From Pseudomonadota bacterium (GTDB lineage Bacteria; Myxococcota; Polyangia; Polyangiales; Polyangiaceae): DNA of 15,708 nt. The stretch lies in the NCBI GenBank assembly GCA_023419055.1, contig JAEZYO010000403.1:1-15708 (forward strand). The letters run 5' to 3'. Shown here piece by piece: positions 7,109 through 14,626 of this stretch (positions within the stretch are counted from its first letter, which is position 1; the number at the start of each line of letters is the position of its first letter). The translations under genes were made by a program, and so were the position numbers. The notes under the pieces are model-generated. The model was not told the DNA's origin, searched no databases, and worked only from the letters and a program-made list of their open reading frames with translations.

Positions 7109-8485
7109 CTAGCGCGGCGGCCGGGAGCTCTCGTCGCTCGGCGGCTTCCAGCCCGCGCGCTTGAAGGTCTTGAGCGTCGCCGCCGTCAGCGCGTCGTTGT
7201 CGCAGTAAAACGCGTGCCGCGGCGAGTCGACGTAGCGATTCCCGCCTCGGAGGTCATAGTCGACCTCGGTCACGATGCGACGGAAGCGCTCCGCGCTCGC
7301 AGGATCGTGCTGCTTGGCGCGAGCGTACTCGGCGACGAGCGCCGCGAGACGGTCCACGTGGGGGTAGAGCGCGCCGTTCAGCTCCGCGTAGCCCAGCGTG
7401 AAGAGGCTCGGGTGCTTGCGGCTGAAGCACGTCAAGAAGTGGCTCACGCAGTGCCCCTTTCGCTCCACGACGCCCTCCTCGACGTAGGGGATGGCCATGC
7501 GGTAGCCCGTCGCGGCCACGACCTCGTCGATTTCGAGCGACGAACCGTCCTTGAAGCACACGCGGGGTCCGTCGAAGCGCGCGACGTCACCCTTGATGGT
7601 GATGTCCCCGTGACGCAGGTGATGAAGGAGCTGATCGTTCATCAACGGGTGTGTCTCGAGGATGCGGTGATCCGGCTTCGGCATGCCGAGCTTGGTCGTG
7701 TCGCCCACGATCAGCCGCTGCAGCCACGAAAATATCGGCGCCTCGATCCACTTCGGGAGCTTGGGCCCCTCGTGGGCGAAGACGTCCGCGGGCTTTCCGA
7801 AGATGTGCTTCGGGATGAAATAGTAGCCACGGCGGACGCTGACGTAGGCGCGGTCGGCGTAGCGGGCCGCGTCGCACGCGATGTCGGCGCCGGAGTTGCC
7901 GAGTCCGATGATGAGCACTCGCTTTCCCGAGAACTCCTTCGGGCTGCGATAAGTCTGAGTGTGCCGGAAGGTGCCGCTGAAGCTCCCCGGGTACTCGGGA
8001 ATGTTCGGGCTCCAGTTGACGCCGGTCGCGCAGACCACGCCGTGGTACTCGAGGCTCTTCCCGCCGACCGTGACGGTCGCGCCGTCTGCGTGCGGGACGA
8101 CCTTCTCGACCGCCTGACCGAAGCGGATGTGCGGGCGGATGCGGTACGCGTCCGCGAAGCCGCGCAAGTACTCGAGGATCTGCTCGCGACGCGGATAGTC
8201 CGGAAACGACTCGGGCATCGGATACCCGAAGAAGCCGCTCAGGGTGCGCGAGGAGATGAAATGGGCGCTCTCGTAAAGGGGGGTTCCCGGATTGTCGATG
8301 TCCCAGAGACCCCCGACGTCGGTGTGACGCTCGTAGAGGTCGAACTCGACGCCGCGCTGCAGGAACGCGCGCGCCTGAGCGAGGCCGGAAGGCCCTGCGC
8401 CGATGATGCAGTAGCGATGGGCCGACGTCGCCAGCGCGACGCTGGGCTCGCTGGGCGAAGGGACGAAAGCAGGTGATGCCGCCAC
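7109..8485 (-). CDS. Flavin-containing monooxygenase (class B, FMO type)
   Basis: A 458-residue FAD- and NADPH-dependent monooxygenase, expected to oxygenate a soft nucleophile such as an amine or sulfide. All diagnostic motifs are present in order: the FAD dinucleotide fold (IIGAGPSGL, residues 27-35) followed by LYERHTDVGGLWD, the FMO signature FSGTFRHTQTYR at 169-180 (Phe-x-Gly-x3-His-x3-Tyr-Arg), the NADPH fold (IIGLGNSGADIA, 192-203) and ATGY at 325-328. Length fits the family. The reading frame stays open far upstream. GTG at 8485 is the nearest usable start codon before the FAD motif, leaving about 24 residues ahead of the FAD fold. Its stop lies 11 bp from the receptor stop codon (convergent genes). 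It diverges from the lipoprotein gene, and a large inverted repeat lies just before its start. Substrate cannot be read from the sequence. Confidence 0.92.
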   Translation of the reverse strand: MAASPAFVPSPSEPSVALATSAHRYCIIGAGPSGLAQARAFLQRGVEFDLYERHTDVGGLWDIDNPGTPLYESAHFISSRTLSGFFGYPMPESFPDYPRREQILEYLRGFADAYRIRPHIRFGQAVEKVVPHADGATVTVGGKSLEYHGVVCATGVNWSPNIPEYPGSFSGTFRHTQTYRSPKEFSGKRVLIIGLGNSGADIACDAARYADRAYVSVRRGYYFIPKHIFGKPADVFAHEGPKLPKWIEAPIFSWLQRLIVGDTTKLGMPKPDHRILETHPLMNDQLLHHLRHGDITIKGDVARFDGPRVCFKDGSSLEIDEVVAATGYRMAIPYVEEGVVERKGHCVSHFLTCFSRKHPSLFTLGYAELNGALYPHVDRLAALVAEYARAKQHDPASAERFRRIVTEVDYDLRGGNRYVDSPRHAFYCDNDALTAATLKTFKRAGWKPPSDESSRPPR

Positions 8486-8495
8486 GCCGGAGCCA

Positions 8496-8543
8496 TCCCA
8501 CGTCGAAAGAGGTCGGGCAATAGGGACCCCTTTCGGCGTGGGA
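8496..8543. repeat. 19-bp inverted repeat in the divergent promoter region
   Basis: Arm 8496-8514 and arm 8525-8543 are inverted copies identical at 17 of 19 positions, separated by 10 bases (GGGCAATAGG). The core of the arm reads TCCCACG.CGAAAG. The repeat sits between the divergent monooxygenase and lipoprotein genes. It could be a two-site operator (arm centres 29 bp apart, close to three helical turns). In the monooxygenase transcript it could form a hairpin whose 3' arm includes the GGGA before the GTG start. No T tract adjoins it. Confidence 0.6.
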
Positions 8544-8588
8544 CAGGCAACGTTTTCAGCGAGGCGGCCGAGAAGGTGAGGAGACGCG

Positions 8589-8593
8589 AAGGA
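8589..8593 (+). promoter_or_regulatory. Ribosome binding site (AAGGA) deciding the lipoprotein start
   Basis: AAGGA ends nine bases before the ATG at 8603 and twelve before the ATG at 8606. Starting there leaves a compact lipoprotein signal peptide. The in-frame GTG at 8576 would add nine residues, mostly charged, and lies upstream of this site. Confidence 0.6.
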
Positions 8594-8602
8594 ACCGCCC
8601 CG

Positions 8603-11600
8603 ATGATGTCCCTTTCTCGCCCCTGGCTGTGCCTGCTTTCCGTCCTGTTCCTGACCGCCTGCGGGGAGGACGGAGCCAAAAAGAAGGCCAATCCTACCGG
8701 GGAGGCCGACCCCGTGGCCGAGTCTGCCTGCGATGACGCAGCGGATAACGACGGGGACGGGTTTTCCGATTGCGACGACCTGGACTGTCGAATGGCCGGC
8801 GGCGCCTGCACGCTCGCTCCCCGGCTCGACCGTACGGTAGCGACGACGGTCGCTGAAGCGGCGCGCTTCCTCTACACGGGAAAGGATCCGATTCAGAAGG
8901 GCGCGCAGCCGGAGGCCTTCCAGGCCAAGCGCGTCGCGATCGTGCGGGGCCGAGTCGTCGGCGTTTCGGGGGAGCCGCTCTCGGGCGTCCGCGTCGAGAT
9001 CGTGGGCCACGACGAGTACGGCTACACGCTGACGCGTGACGACGGAGTCTTCGATCTCGCCGTGAACGGCGGGGCGCGCCTCGTGGCGCGCTACACGCTC
9101 GACGGCTACCTCACGGCGGAGCGCGTCGCGCAGCCGGGCTGGCAGCGGTACGGGCGGGTGCCCGAGGTGGGGCTCGTCGCCGAGGCGGACCACGCCGCCA
9201 CCGTCCGTGCGAACCAGGACGGCGTGCAGGTCCTCGAGGGTGACTTCACGGAGGACGCCTTCGGAGCTCGGCAGCCTATCGTGATCTTTTCGCCGGGAAC
9301 GTCGTTGACCGCCAAGCTCGGGAAAGGCGGGGAAAGCGAGCTCTCGAGCATGACCGTGCGAGTCACGCAGTACCCGTTCGAACCTCCGAGCATCGAGAGC
9401 GCGTTCGAGAGCGCACGCTTCTCGGCCGGCACGCTCCCGACCCGCAGCGGCTTCGACTTCGGCGTCGACTTCGGCGTGGAGGAGGCGAAAGAGCTCGGCG
9501 CGACCACGGTCGCGTTTTCGAAGCCCGCCAGCCTCTACCTCGAAAACTTTCTCGACCTCCCTGTGGGATCGCCGGTTCCGATCGGTCACTACCAACGGGG
9601 TGAGGGGCAATGGCAACCGGCGCTCGGTGGCAGGGTGGTCGAGATCCTTGATGAGGTGGACGGCGAAGCCGTGCTCGACGTCGACGGAGACGGCGAGGCG
9701 GACGACGAATCCACGCTCGAAGACGCGGGGATCCGGGTCGCGGAGCTCCGTGAGCTCGCTCGGCGCTACGAGCCGGGCGCGACCCTCTGGCACACGGCGC
9801 TCACCCACTTCTCGCCCTGGACGCTGTTGTTCCCCTCGGCCCCGCCGCCCGGCGCGCTCGCTCCCGTTGCGGGAAGCGTGCTGTCCCGCAAGCTCGAAGC
9901 GCCGTCGCGCCGCGGCCAGGTCGCCGTCGAGACCCAGGCGGTCTCTCAGAGCATCGGGATCGCGGGCACTCCGTATTCGCTGAACTACCAGAGCGACCGG
10001 ACCAAAGGCTACGAGGCGGCGTACCGCATCGAGGTGCCCGTCTTGCCGAAGAAGGTTCCGCCCAACCTGAAGGCGGCCTACTCGGTGGTCGACATCGCGG
10101 GGCAGTCCTTCATCGAGGTCTTCGAGCCCAAGGCCGAGCAGAAGCACGTCATCGATTGGGACGGCAAAGACGCCTTCGGTCGCGAGCTCCAGGGGCCGCA
10201 GACCGCCTCGATCTTCGTGGGTTACGTGTACCCGGGGACGCTCAGCGTCGGGGCGATGTTCGGCGCGGCCAAGGACCGCAGCAACGTGGTCGAAGTCGGC
10301 GAGGAGGGCGCCGCGGTGCCCGATGCCGTGGTGTTTCAGTTCTTCGAGTCGACCGTCGGCGTCTGGGACGCCAGGGGCTACGAGCTCGGTGGCTTCGGCT
10401 TGGACGTGCTCCACGCGTTCGACCCCGCGCATGACACCATCTTCTTCGGAGGCGGGGATATTCGGACGGCGCAGAGCGTCGCGCACGTGGTCACGCAGCC
10501 GGTGGTCGGCGAATTCGACGTGGGCACGCCCGACGGTGTGGCGTCGACCGCGGACGGGAGCATCCTGGTCACGGACGACCAGGAGGAAAGCGGAGACGCG
10601 GGACGGATCCTGCGCATCGACCCGGAGGGTAAGGTGACGGTGCTCGTGGGGAGCGGCGCCGAAGGCGACGCAGGTGACGTCGAGCTCTCGTCACCTCAAG
10701 GGGTCGTGATCACCGACGACGGCTCCATCATCGTCGCTGATTTCAGCGCGGACGCGGTGCGCAAGATCGGCCCGGACGGCTCGGTGCAGACGCTGCTCGG
10801 TCCCGCGAGCGACGACCCGCTCGTCGAGGCAGACTTGCCGGCTCTGGATGGCCTCGCGCTCGGTCCGAGGCAGGAGCTCTACCTCGCCGACTCCGACGAA
10901 GTGGCGAAGCTCGAAGGCGGCGAGTTCATTCGCTTCGCCGGTGGCGGCGAGAACGAGGGGGATGGCCCGGCGCGTGAAGCGAAGCTCGACACGCCGAGCG
11001 GCATCGCCGCGGCACCGGACGGCACCGTGTTCATTTCGGAGCGCTTCGGGCACCGCGTTCGCAAGGTGACTCCGGACGGCATCATCCAGACCGTGGCCGG
11101 CACGGGCGCGCCGGGGTTCTCCGGCGACGGTGGTGACGCGCTGCTCGCGGAGCTCGACGAGCCGCGAGGGCTCGCCCTCGGCCCCGACGGTTCGCTCTAC
11201 GTTGCCGACCAGAACAACGATCGGATTCGCCGCCTTTCTCCCGACGGAACGATTCAAACCGTCGTGGGCGGTGGTGACGCGACGCTCGAAGAGGGCCAGC
11301 TCGCGAGCAAGGTCGCGCTCGACGCGCCGGACGGCATCGCCTTCGGGAGCGACGGCGCGCTCACCATCGCCACCCGAAACAAGGTCTATCGAGTGGCGAA
11401 GGGGACGAAGAGGCTCGGTTTCGAAGAGAGCCTCGTGCCTTCCAGCGACGGGCGCGCTCTCTTTCGCTTCGACGCTCGCGGCAAGCACATCGCCACCATC
11501 GACGCGGTGACCGGCGTAACGGAGGTCACCTTCGGCTACGACGAGTCGGGGCTCCTCACCTCCATCCCCGACAAGAGTGACAAGAAGAACCCCACGACGA

Positions 11601-14600
11601 TCGCGCGAGACGGAGCCGAGGTCGTCATTACGGCGCCCTTTGGCCAGAAGACGACGCTGACGCTCAACGAAGACGGGATGGCGGAGGTCGTGACCGATCC
11701 GCTCTTTCGCAGGGTAGAGCTACGGTACGAGCGCGCGAGTGAGGGAAAGCCGCGGCTGCTCCTCGATCTCGTCACCGATCCCAAGGGTGGAGAGCACGGC
11801 TTCGAGTACGGCGAGCTCGGCTTGCTCGAGAAGACGAAGGACCCGACGGGTTACGGCGAGACCTTCGAGCGAAAGCCCCGAGGTACCGGACACGACGTGA
11901 CCGTGACGACCAAGGAAGGTCGAAAGTTCGTGTACTCGACCGCAACCGGTGCGGGCGATCTCCTGGTTCGCGGGCTCGAGCTCCCGGACGAGAGCAAGTT
12001 CGACTGGCAAGACACCGTCGAGACCACGAAGCAGAACCACGCCAACGGGACCAAGGTCAGGACCAACTTCGTGGCGGACATGAGCTTCGGTGGGCAGGTC
12101 ATGCTGCCGGCCGAGGTGACGCTCACCTTGCCCTCGGGGCGCTCGCTGACGGCGTTCCCGATGCAGGCCAAAGAGCTGACCGACATCGACAATGCGCTGT
12201 CGGTGACCGAGTGGCTCGATCGCTACGAGGTGAACGAGCGCGTCTACGAATCACTCTATGAGCGTGAAACCCGGACCACCACGTCGACCACACCCACTGG
12301 TCGCGTCAGCACGACCAGGCTCGACAAGCTCGGCCGGAAGATCGAGACATCGGCGCCCGGGCAGCCGACGATCGCGTACGACTACGATGATCGAGGCCGA
12401 GTGGTCTCGGTGACGGCGTCCGCGGACGGTGAGGAGCGGAAGCAGACCTTCACCTACGGGGACCGGGGCTTCGCCGAGTCCCTCACGGACTGGTTCGGTT
12501 TCACGACGAGCCTCTCTCGGGACGCGGTGGGACGCACCGAGGGCACGACCCTGCCCGACGAGCGCGAAATCACTCGCAAGTTCGATGAGCACGATCAACT
12601 GGTCTCGCTCACGCCGCCCGCTCGCGGCGCACACCGCTTCAAGTACAAGACGAAGACCGATCAGCTCACCGAAATCACGCCACCCGGGGTCGACGGCGTG
12701 GAGAGCCCGGCCCTGAACCTCGGTGAGACACACCTCGAATACACCGACGATCTCCAGGTGAAGAGCATCCGCCGCTCGGACGGTCGCAACACCGCCTTCA
12801 CCTACGACACCTTCGGTCGCTTGAAGGAGATGGCCCTCGCGGACGCGAAGCTCGGCTACAGCTACGACGGTCGCAGCCAGGTGTCCGCCATCAACCGCAG
12901 CGACAGCGTCAAGGTGTCTTTCACGCGCGACGGCGCGCTGCCCACGAGGACGAGCTGGAGCGGAGCCATCTCCGGCAGCGTGGCCATGGCGTACGACGAG
13001 AACCTCTGGCTCGAGACGCTGACCGTCAACGACGCGAGCAGCGTGTCCTTCGGCTACGACGCCGACGGGCTCTTGATTCGGGCGGACGGAAACGGGAACG
13101 CCTACGACATCGCCCGCGACGCCGAGAGCGGGTTCGTCTCTTCCACCACGCTCGGTCTCGTCAGCACGAGCTACGAGTACAACGGCTTCGCCGAGGTTTC
13201 GAGCCTGAGCACCGATTTCGACGGCGCGATCCAGTTTGCACAAGCGATCACGCGCGACCGGGGAGGCCGCGTGACTCACATCACCGAGTCGAGCGGCGGC
13301 GCCACGCACGAGCTCGACTTCGGCTACGACGAACGCGGTCGGCTCCGTGCCGCGACCCGCGACGGCGTCGTCACCGAGTACGCGTACGACGCGAACGGCA
13401 ATCGCACCAGCGTCATCGTGGACGGGGTCGAGACCGTCGGCGCCGAGTACGACGCGCAAGATCGCGTCATCCGCTATGGCGCCTTCGAGTTCGTGCAGAC
13501 GGCTCAGGGTGACGTTCAACAGAAGAGCGACGGTACGAACACGCTCGAGCTCAGCTACGACGAGCTCGGGAACCTGCTCCGCGCCACGGCTTCGGACGGC
13601 GTGACGACGAACGAGGTCGAGTACAAGGTCGACGGGCTCGGCCGTCGCGTGGCCAAGCGGCTGAACGGGAGCTTCTCGAAATCCTGGCTCTACCGTGACG
13701 AGCTCCGACCCGTCTCGGAGGTCGACGCCGACGGCGTGTTCACCCACTTCGTCTACGCTGACGGCAAGGGGGCCCCTGATTTCATGCTGCGCGCGGGCGT
13801 GGCCTTCCGCATCGTCAAGGACCACCTCGGCAGCGTGCGCAGGGTCGTGGACGCGAAGAGCGGCGCGATCGCGCAGCTCATCGACTACGACGAGTTCGGC
13901 CGCGTGATCGAGGACACGAACCCCGGCTTCCAGCCGTTCGGCTTCGCGGGCGGGCTGTACGATCCGGAGACGAAGCTCGTTCGCTTCGGAGCGCGGGACT
14001 ACGATCCCGAGCTCGGGCGCTGGACGGCCAAGGATCCGAGTGGCTTCGACGGTGGTGACACGAACCTCTACGCGTACTGCGGGTCGGACGCCGTCAACCG
14101 CGTGGACCCGTCTGGCAAGGTCGCTCTCCCGATCGTCGTCGCTGGAGTGAGCGCCTTCCTCCTGGTGTTCCTCGCAGACAACCAACAAAAGGCCGAGGAA
14201 GCAGCGAGAGCAGAGATCATCGGCCTTGGGATTGGCTACGTGATGGGCAAAGCCATCTCCTGGGCAGTGGGGCGGTGGTTGGCGCGAGCCGCTCCCGTTC
14301 CGGAGCAAGTCGTGTCGGTGTTCCACGGCAGCATCAAGGATGGTGAAAAGATCGTGGCCAAGGGCTTCGACCCCGCACGTACGCCGGTGTTCGTGTCCCG
14401 TGACGTCAAGGCCGCGCAGGACGCCCTGCAGCGTCACCCCGACGCCATCCCCGGTGCCGGATCCATCGTCGAATCGAGGATTCCGGTCTCCAAGTTCGAA
14501 TCGCTGCTCGCCCCGCTCGAACGGCCCTATCGTGGCTTCTACCCGTACAGCCTAAACTCCACCGAGATCACTCTCCGCACGGCCGAGCAGATTGACCTCT

Positions 14601-14626
14601 TCAATCAGTTCATCGTGAAGCAATGA
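8603..14626 (+). CDS. Teneurin-like NHL/YD-repeat lipoprotein with variable C-terminal toxin tip
   Basis: A 2007-residue surface lipoprotein of polymorphic-toxin type. Residues 1-19 are a lipoprotein signal peptide with lipobox Leu-Thr-Ala-Cys (lipidated Cys20, then Gly). A Cys-rich DNDGDG motif lies at about 42-62. A transthyretin-like carboxypeptidase-regulatory domain (RGRVVGVSGEPLSGVRV, YGYTLTRDDGVFDL) spans about 111-192. Next comes a region of about 250 residues with an Asp-rich loop (DVDGDGEADDE, 359-369). An FN-plug-like domain at 445-544 contains SDRTKGY and WDGKDAFGRELQG. Six NHL repeats follow at 641-934, then YD repeats at 950-1727, an RHS core at 1728-1839 ending DPSGK, and a variable tip at 1840-2007. 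The order and motifs match animal teneurins. In RHS toxins the shell encloses the tip and a protease motif at the core end releases it. The gene overlaps the putative immunity gene by 4 bp. Architecture is firm; toxic activity is inferred. Confidence 0.88.
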   Translation: MMSLSRPWLCLLSVLFLTACGEDGAKKKANPTGEADPVAESACDDAADNDGDGFSDCDDLDCRMAGGACTLAPRLDRTVATTVAEAARFLYTGKDPIQKGAQPEAFQAKRVAIVRGRVVGVSGEPLSGVRVEIVGHDEYGYTLTRDDGVFDLAVNGGARLVARYTLDGYLTAERVAQPGWQRYGRVPEVGLVAEADHAATVRANQDGVQVLEGDFTEDAFGARQPIVIFSPGTSLTAKLGKGGESELSSMTVRVTQYPFEPPSIESAFESARFSAGTLPTRSGFDFGVDFGVEEAKELGATTVAFSKPASLYLENFLDLPVGSPVPIGHYQRGEGQWQPALGGRVVEILDEVDGEAVLDVDGDGEADDESTLEDAGIRVAELRELARRYEPGATLWHTALTHFSPWTLLFPSAPPPGALAPVAGSVLSRKLEAPSRRGQVAVETQAVSQSIGIAGTPYSLNYQSDRTKGYEAAYRIEVPVLPKKVPPNLKAAYSVVDIAGQSFIEVFEPKAEQKHVIDWDGKDAFGRELQGPQTASIFVGYVYPGTLSVGAMFGAAKDRSNVVEVGEEGAAVPDAVVFQFFESTVGVWDARGYELGGFGLDVLHAFDPAHDTIFFGGGDIRTAQSVAHVVTQPVVGEFDVGTPDGVASTADGSILVTDDQEESGDAGRILRIDPEGKVTVLVGSGAEGDAGDVELSSPQGVVITDDGSIIVADFSADAVRKIGPDGSVQTLLGPASDDPLVEADLPALDGLALGPRQELYLADSDEVAKLEGGEFIRFAGGGENEGDGPAREAKLDTPSGIAAAPDGTVFISERFGHRVRKVTPDGIIQTVAGTGAPGFSGDGGDALLAELDEPRGLALGPDGSLYVADQNNDRIRRLSPDGTIQTVVGGGDATLEEGQLASKVALDAPDGIAFGSDGALTIATRNKVYRVAKGTKRLGFEESLVPSSDGRALFRFDARGKHIATIDAVTGVTEVTFGYDESGLLTSIPDKSDKKNPTTIARDGAEVVITAPFGQKTTLTLNEDGMAEVVTDPLFRRVELRYERASEGKPRLLLDLVTDPKGGEHGFEYGELGLLEKTKDPTGYGETFERKPRGTGHDVTVTTKEGRKFVYSTATGAGDLLVRGLELPDESKFDWQDTVETTKQNHANGTKVRTNFVADMSFGGQVMLPAEVTLTLPSGRSLTAFPMQAKELTDIDNALSVTEWLDRYEVNERVYESLYERETRTTTSTTPTGRVSTTRLDKLGRKIETSAPGQPTIAYDYDDRGRVVSVTASADGEERKQTFTYGDRGFAESLTDWFGFTTSLSRDAVGRTEGTTLPDEREITRKFDEHDQLVSLTPPARGAHRFKYKTKTDQLTEITPPGVDGVESPALNLGETHLEYTDDLQVKSIRRSDGRNTAFTYDTFGRLKEMALADAKLGYSYDGRSQVSAINRSDSVKVSFTRDGALPTRTSWSGAISGSVAMAYDENLWLETLTVNDASSVSFGYDADGLLIRADGNGNAYDIARDAESGFVSSTTLGLVSTSYEYNGFAEVSSLSTDFDGAIQFAQAITRDRGGRVTHITESSGGATHELDFGYDERGRLRAATRDGVVTEYAYDANGNRTSVIVDGVETVGAEYDAQDRVIRYGAFEFVQTAQGDVQQKSDGTNTLELSYDELGNLLRATASDGVTTNEVEYKVDGLGRRVAKRLNGSFSKSWLYRDELRPVSEVDADGVFTHFVYADGKGAPDFMLRAGVAFRIVKDHLGSVRRVVDAKSGAIAQLIDYDEFGRVIEDTNPGFQPFGFAGGLYDPETKLVRFGARDYDPELGRWTAKDPSGFDGGDTNLYAYCGSDAVNRVDPSGKVALPIVVAGVSAFLLVFLADNQQKAEEAARAEIIGLGIGYVMGKAISWAVGRWLARAAPVPEQVVSVFHGSIKDGEKIVAKGFDPARTPVFVSRDVKAAQDALQRHPDAIPGAGSIVESRIPVSKFESLLAPLERPYRGFYPYSLNSTEITLRTAEQIDLFNQFIVKQ
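10523..11403 (+). repeat. Six NHL beta-propeller repeats (within the lipoprotein)
   Basis: Six copies of the pattern Pro-x-Gly-hydrophobic, x-x-Asp-Gly-x-hydrophobic-x-hydrophobic-x-Asp, x-Arg-hydrophobic-Arg, Asp-Gly-x-hydrophobic-x-Thr. The clearest are at 10684-10812, 10984-11145 and 11152-11290 (for example DEPRGLALGPDGSLYVAD). The third copy, near 10836-10962, is degenerate. Six blades make one closed propeller, the same number as in teneurins. Confidence 0.85.
11450..14119 (+). repeat. YD-repeat shell ending in RHS-associated core
   Basis: The region opens with GRALFRFDARGKHIATIDAV and carries many Tyr-Asp repeats of the form x-Tyr-Asp-x-x-Gly-Arg-hydrophobic (for example YDDRGRVVSV, YDTFGRLKEM, YDERGRLRAA, YDANGNRTSV). 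The core starts near 13784 with KDHLGSVRRVVDAKSGA. It contains RFGARDYDPELGRWTAKDPS and NLYAY, and ends VDPSGK at 14117-14119. The paired Asp-Pro-Ser-Gly motifs mark the end where RHS and TcC proteins cut themselves. Confidence 0.9.
14120..14623 (+). other. Variable C-terminal tip with ADP-ribosyltransferase-like pattern
   Basis: These 168 residues follow the RHS core. Two hydrophobic stretches come first: VALPIVVAGVSAFLLVFLA, and IIGLGIGYVMGKAISWAVG after a charged linker. The last 100 residues read VFHGSIKDGEKIVAKGF (His1908), then VFVSRDVKAA (Ser1932), and end near STEITLRT (Glu1988). A leading His-Gly followed by an Ile-x-x-x-Gly-Phe helix, a strand with Ser/Thr-x-Asp, and a late Glu is the usual arrangement in ADP-ribosyltransferase-fold toxins of the DUF3990 and PARP-like kind. 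I see this as a pattern, not a proven homology. A pore-forming role for the hydrophobic part is the alternative. Confidence 0.45.

Noticed and set aside
8576..8602. GTG at 8576 as the start of the lipoprotein
   Set aside because: It would put nine mostly charged residues ahead of a complete lipoprotein signal and lies upstream of the AAGGA site.
7109..10486. Minus-strand frame of 1125 residues reading through the monooxygenase into the lipoprotein region
   Set aside because: Everything upstream of about 8485 is antisense to the toxin gene and has no family pattern. The FAD fold marks the real N-terminus.
12251..14437. 728-residue antisense frame within the YD shell
   Set aside because: Composition is that of high-GC shadow frames (Arg/Val/Glu/Ala-rich, no domains), and the plus strand is clearly coding.
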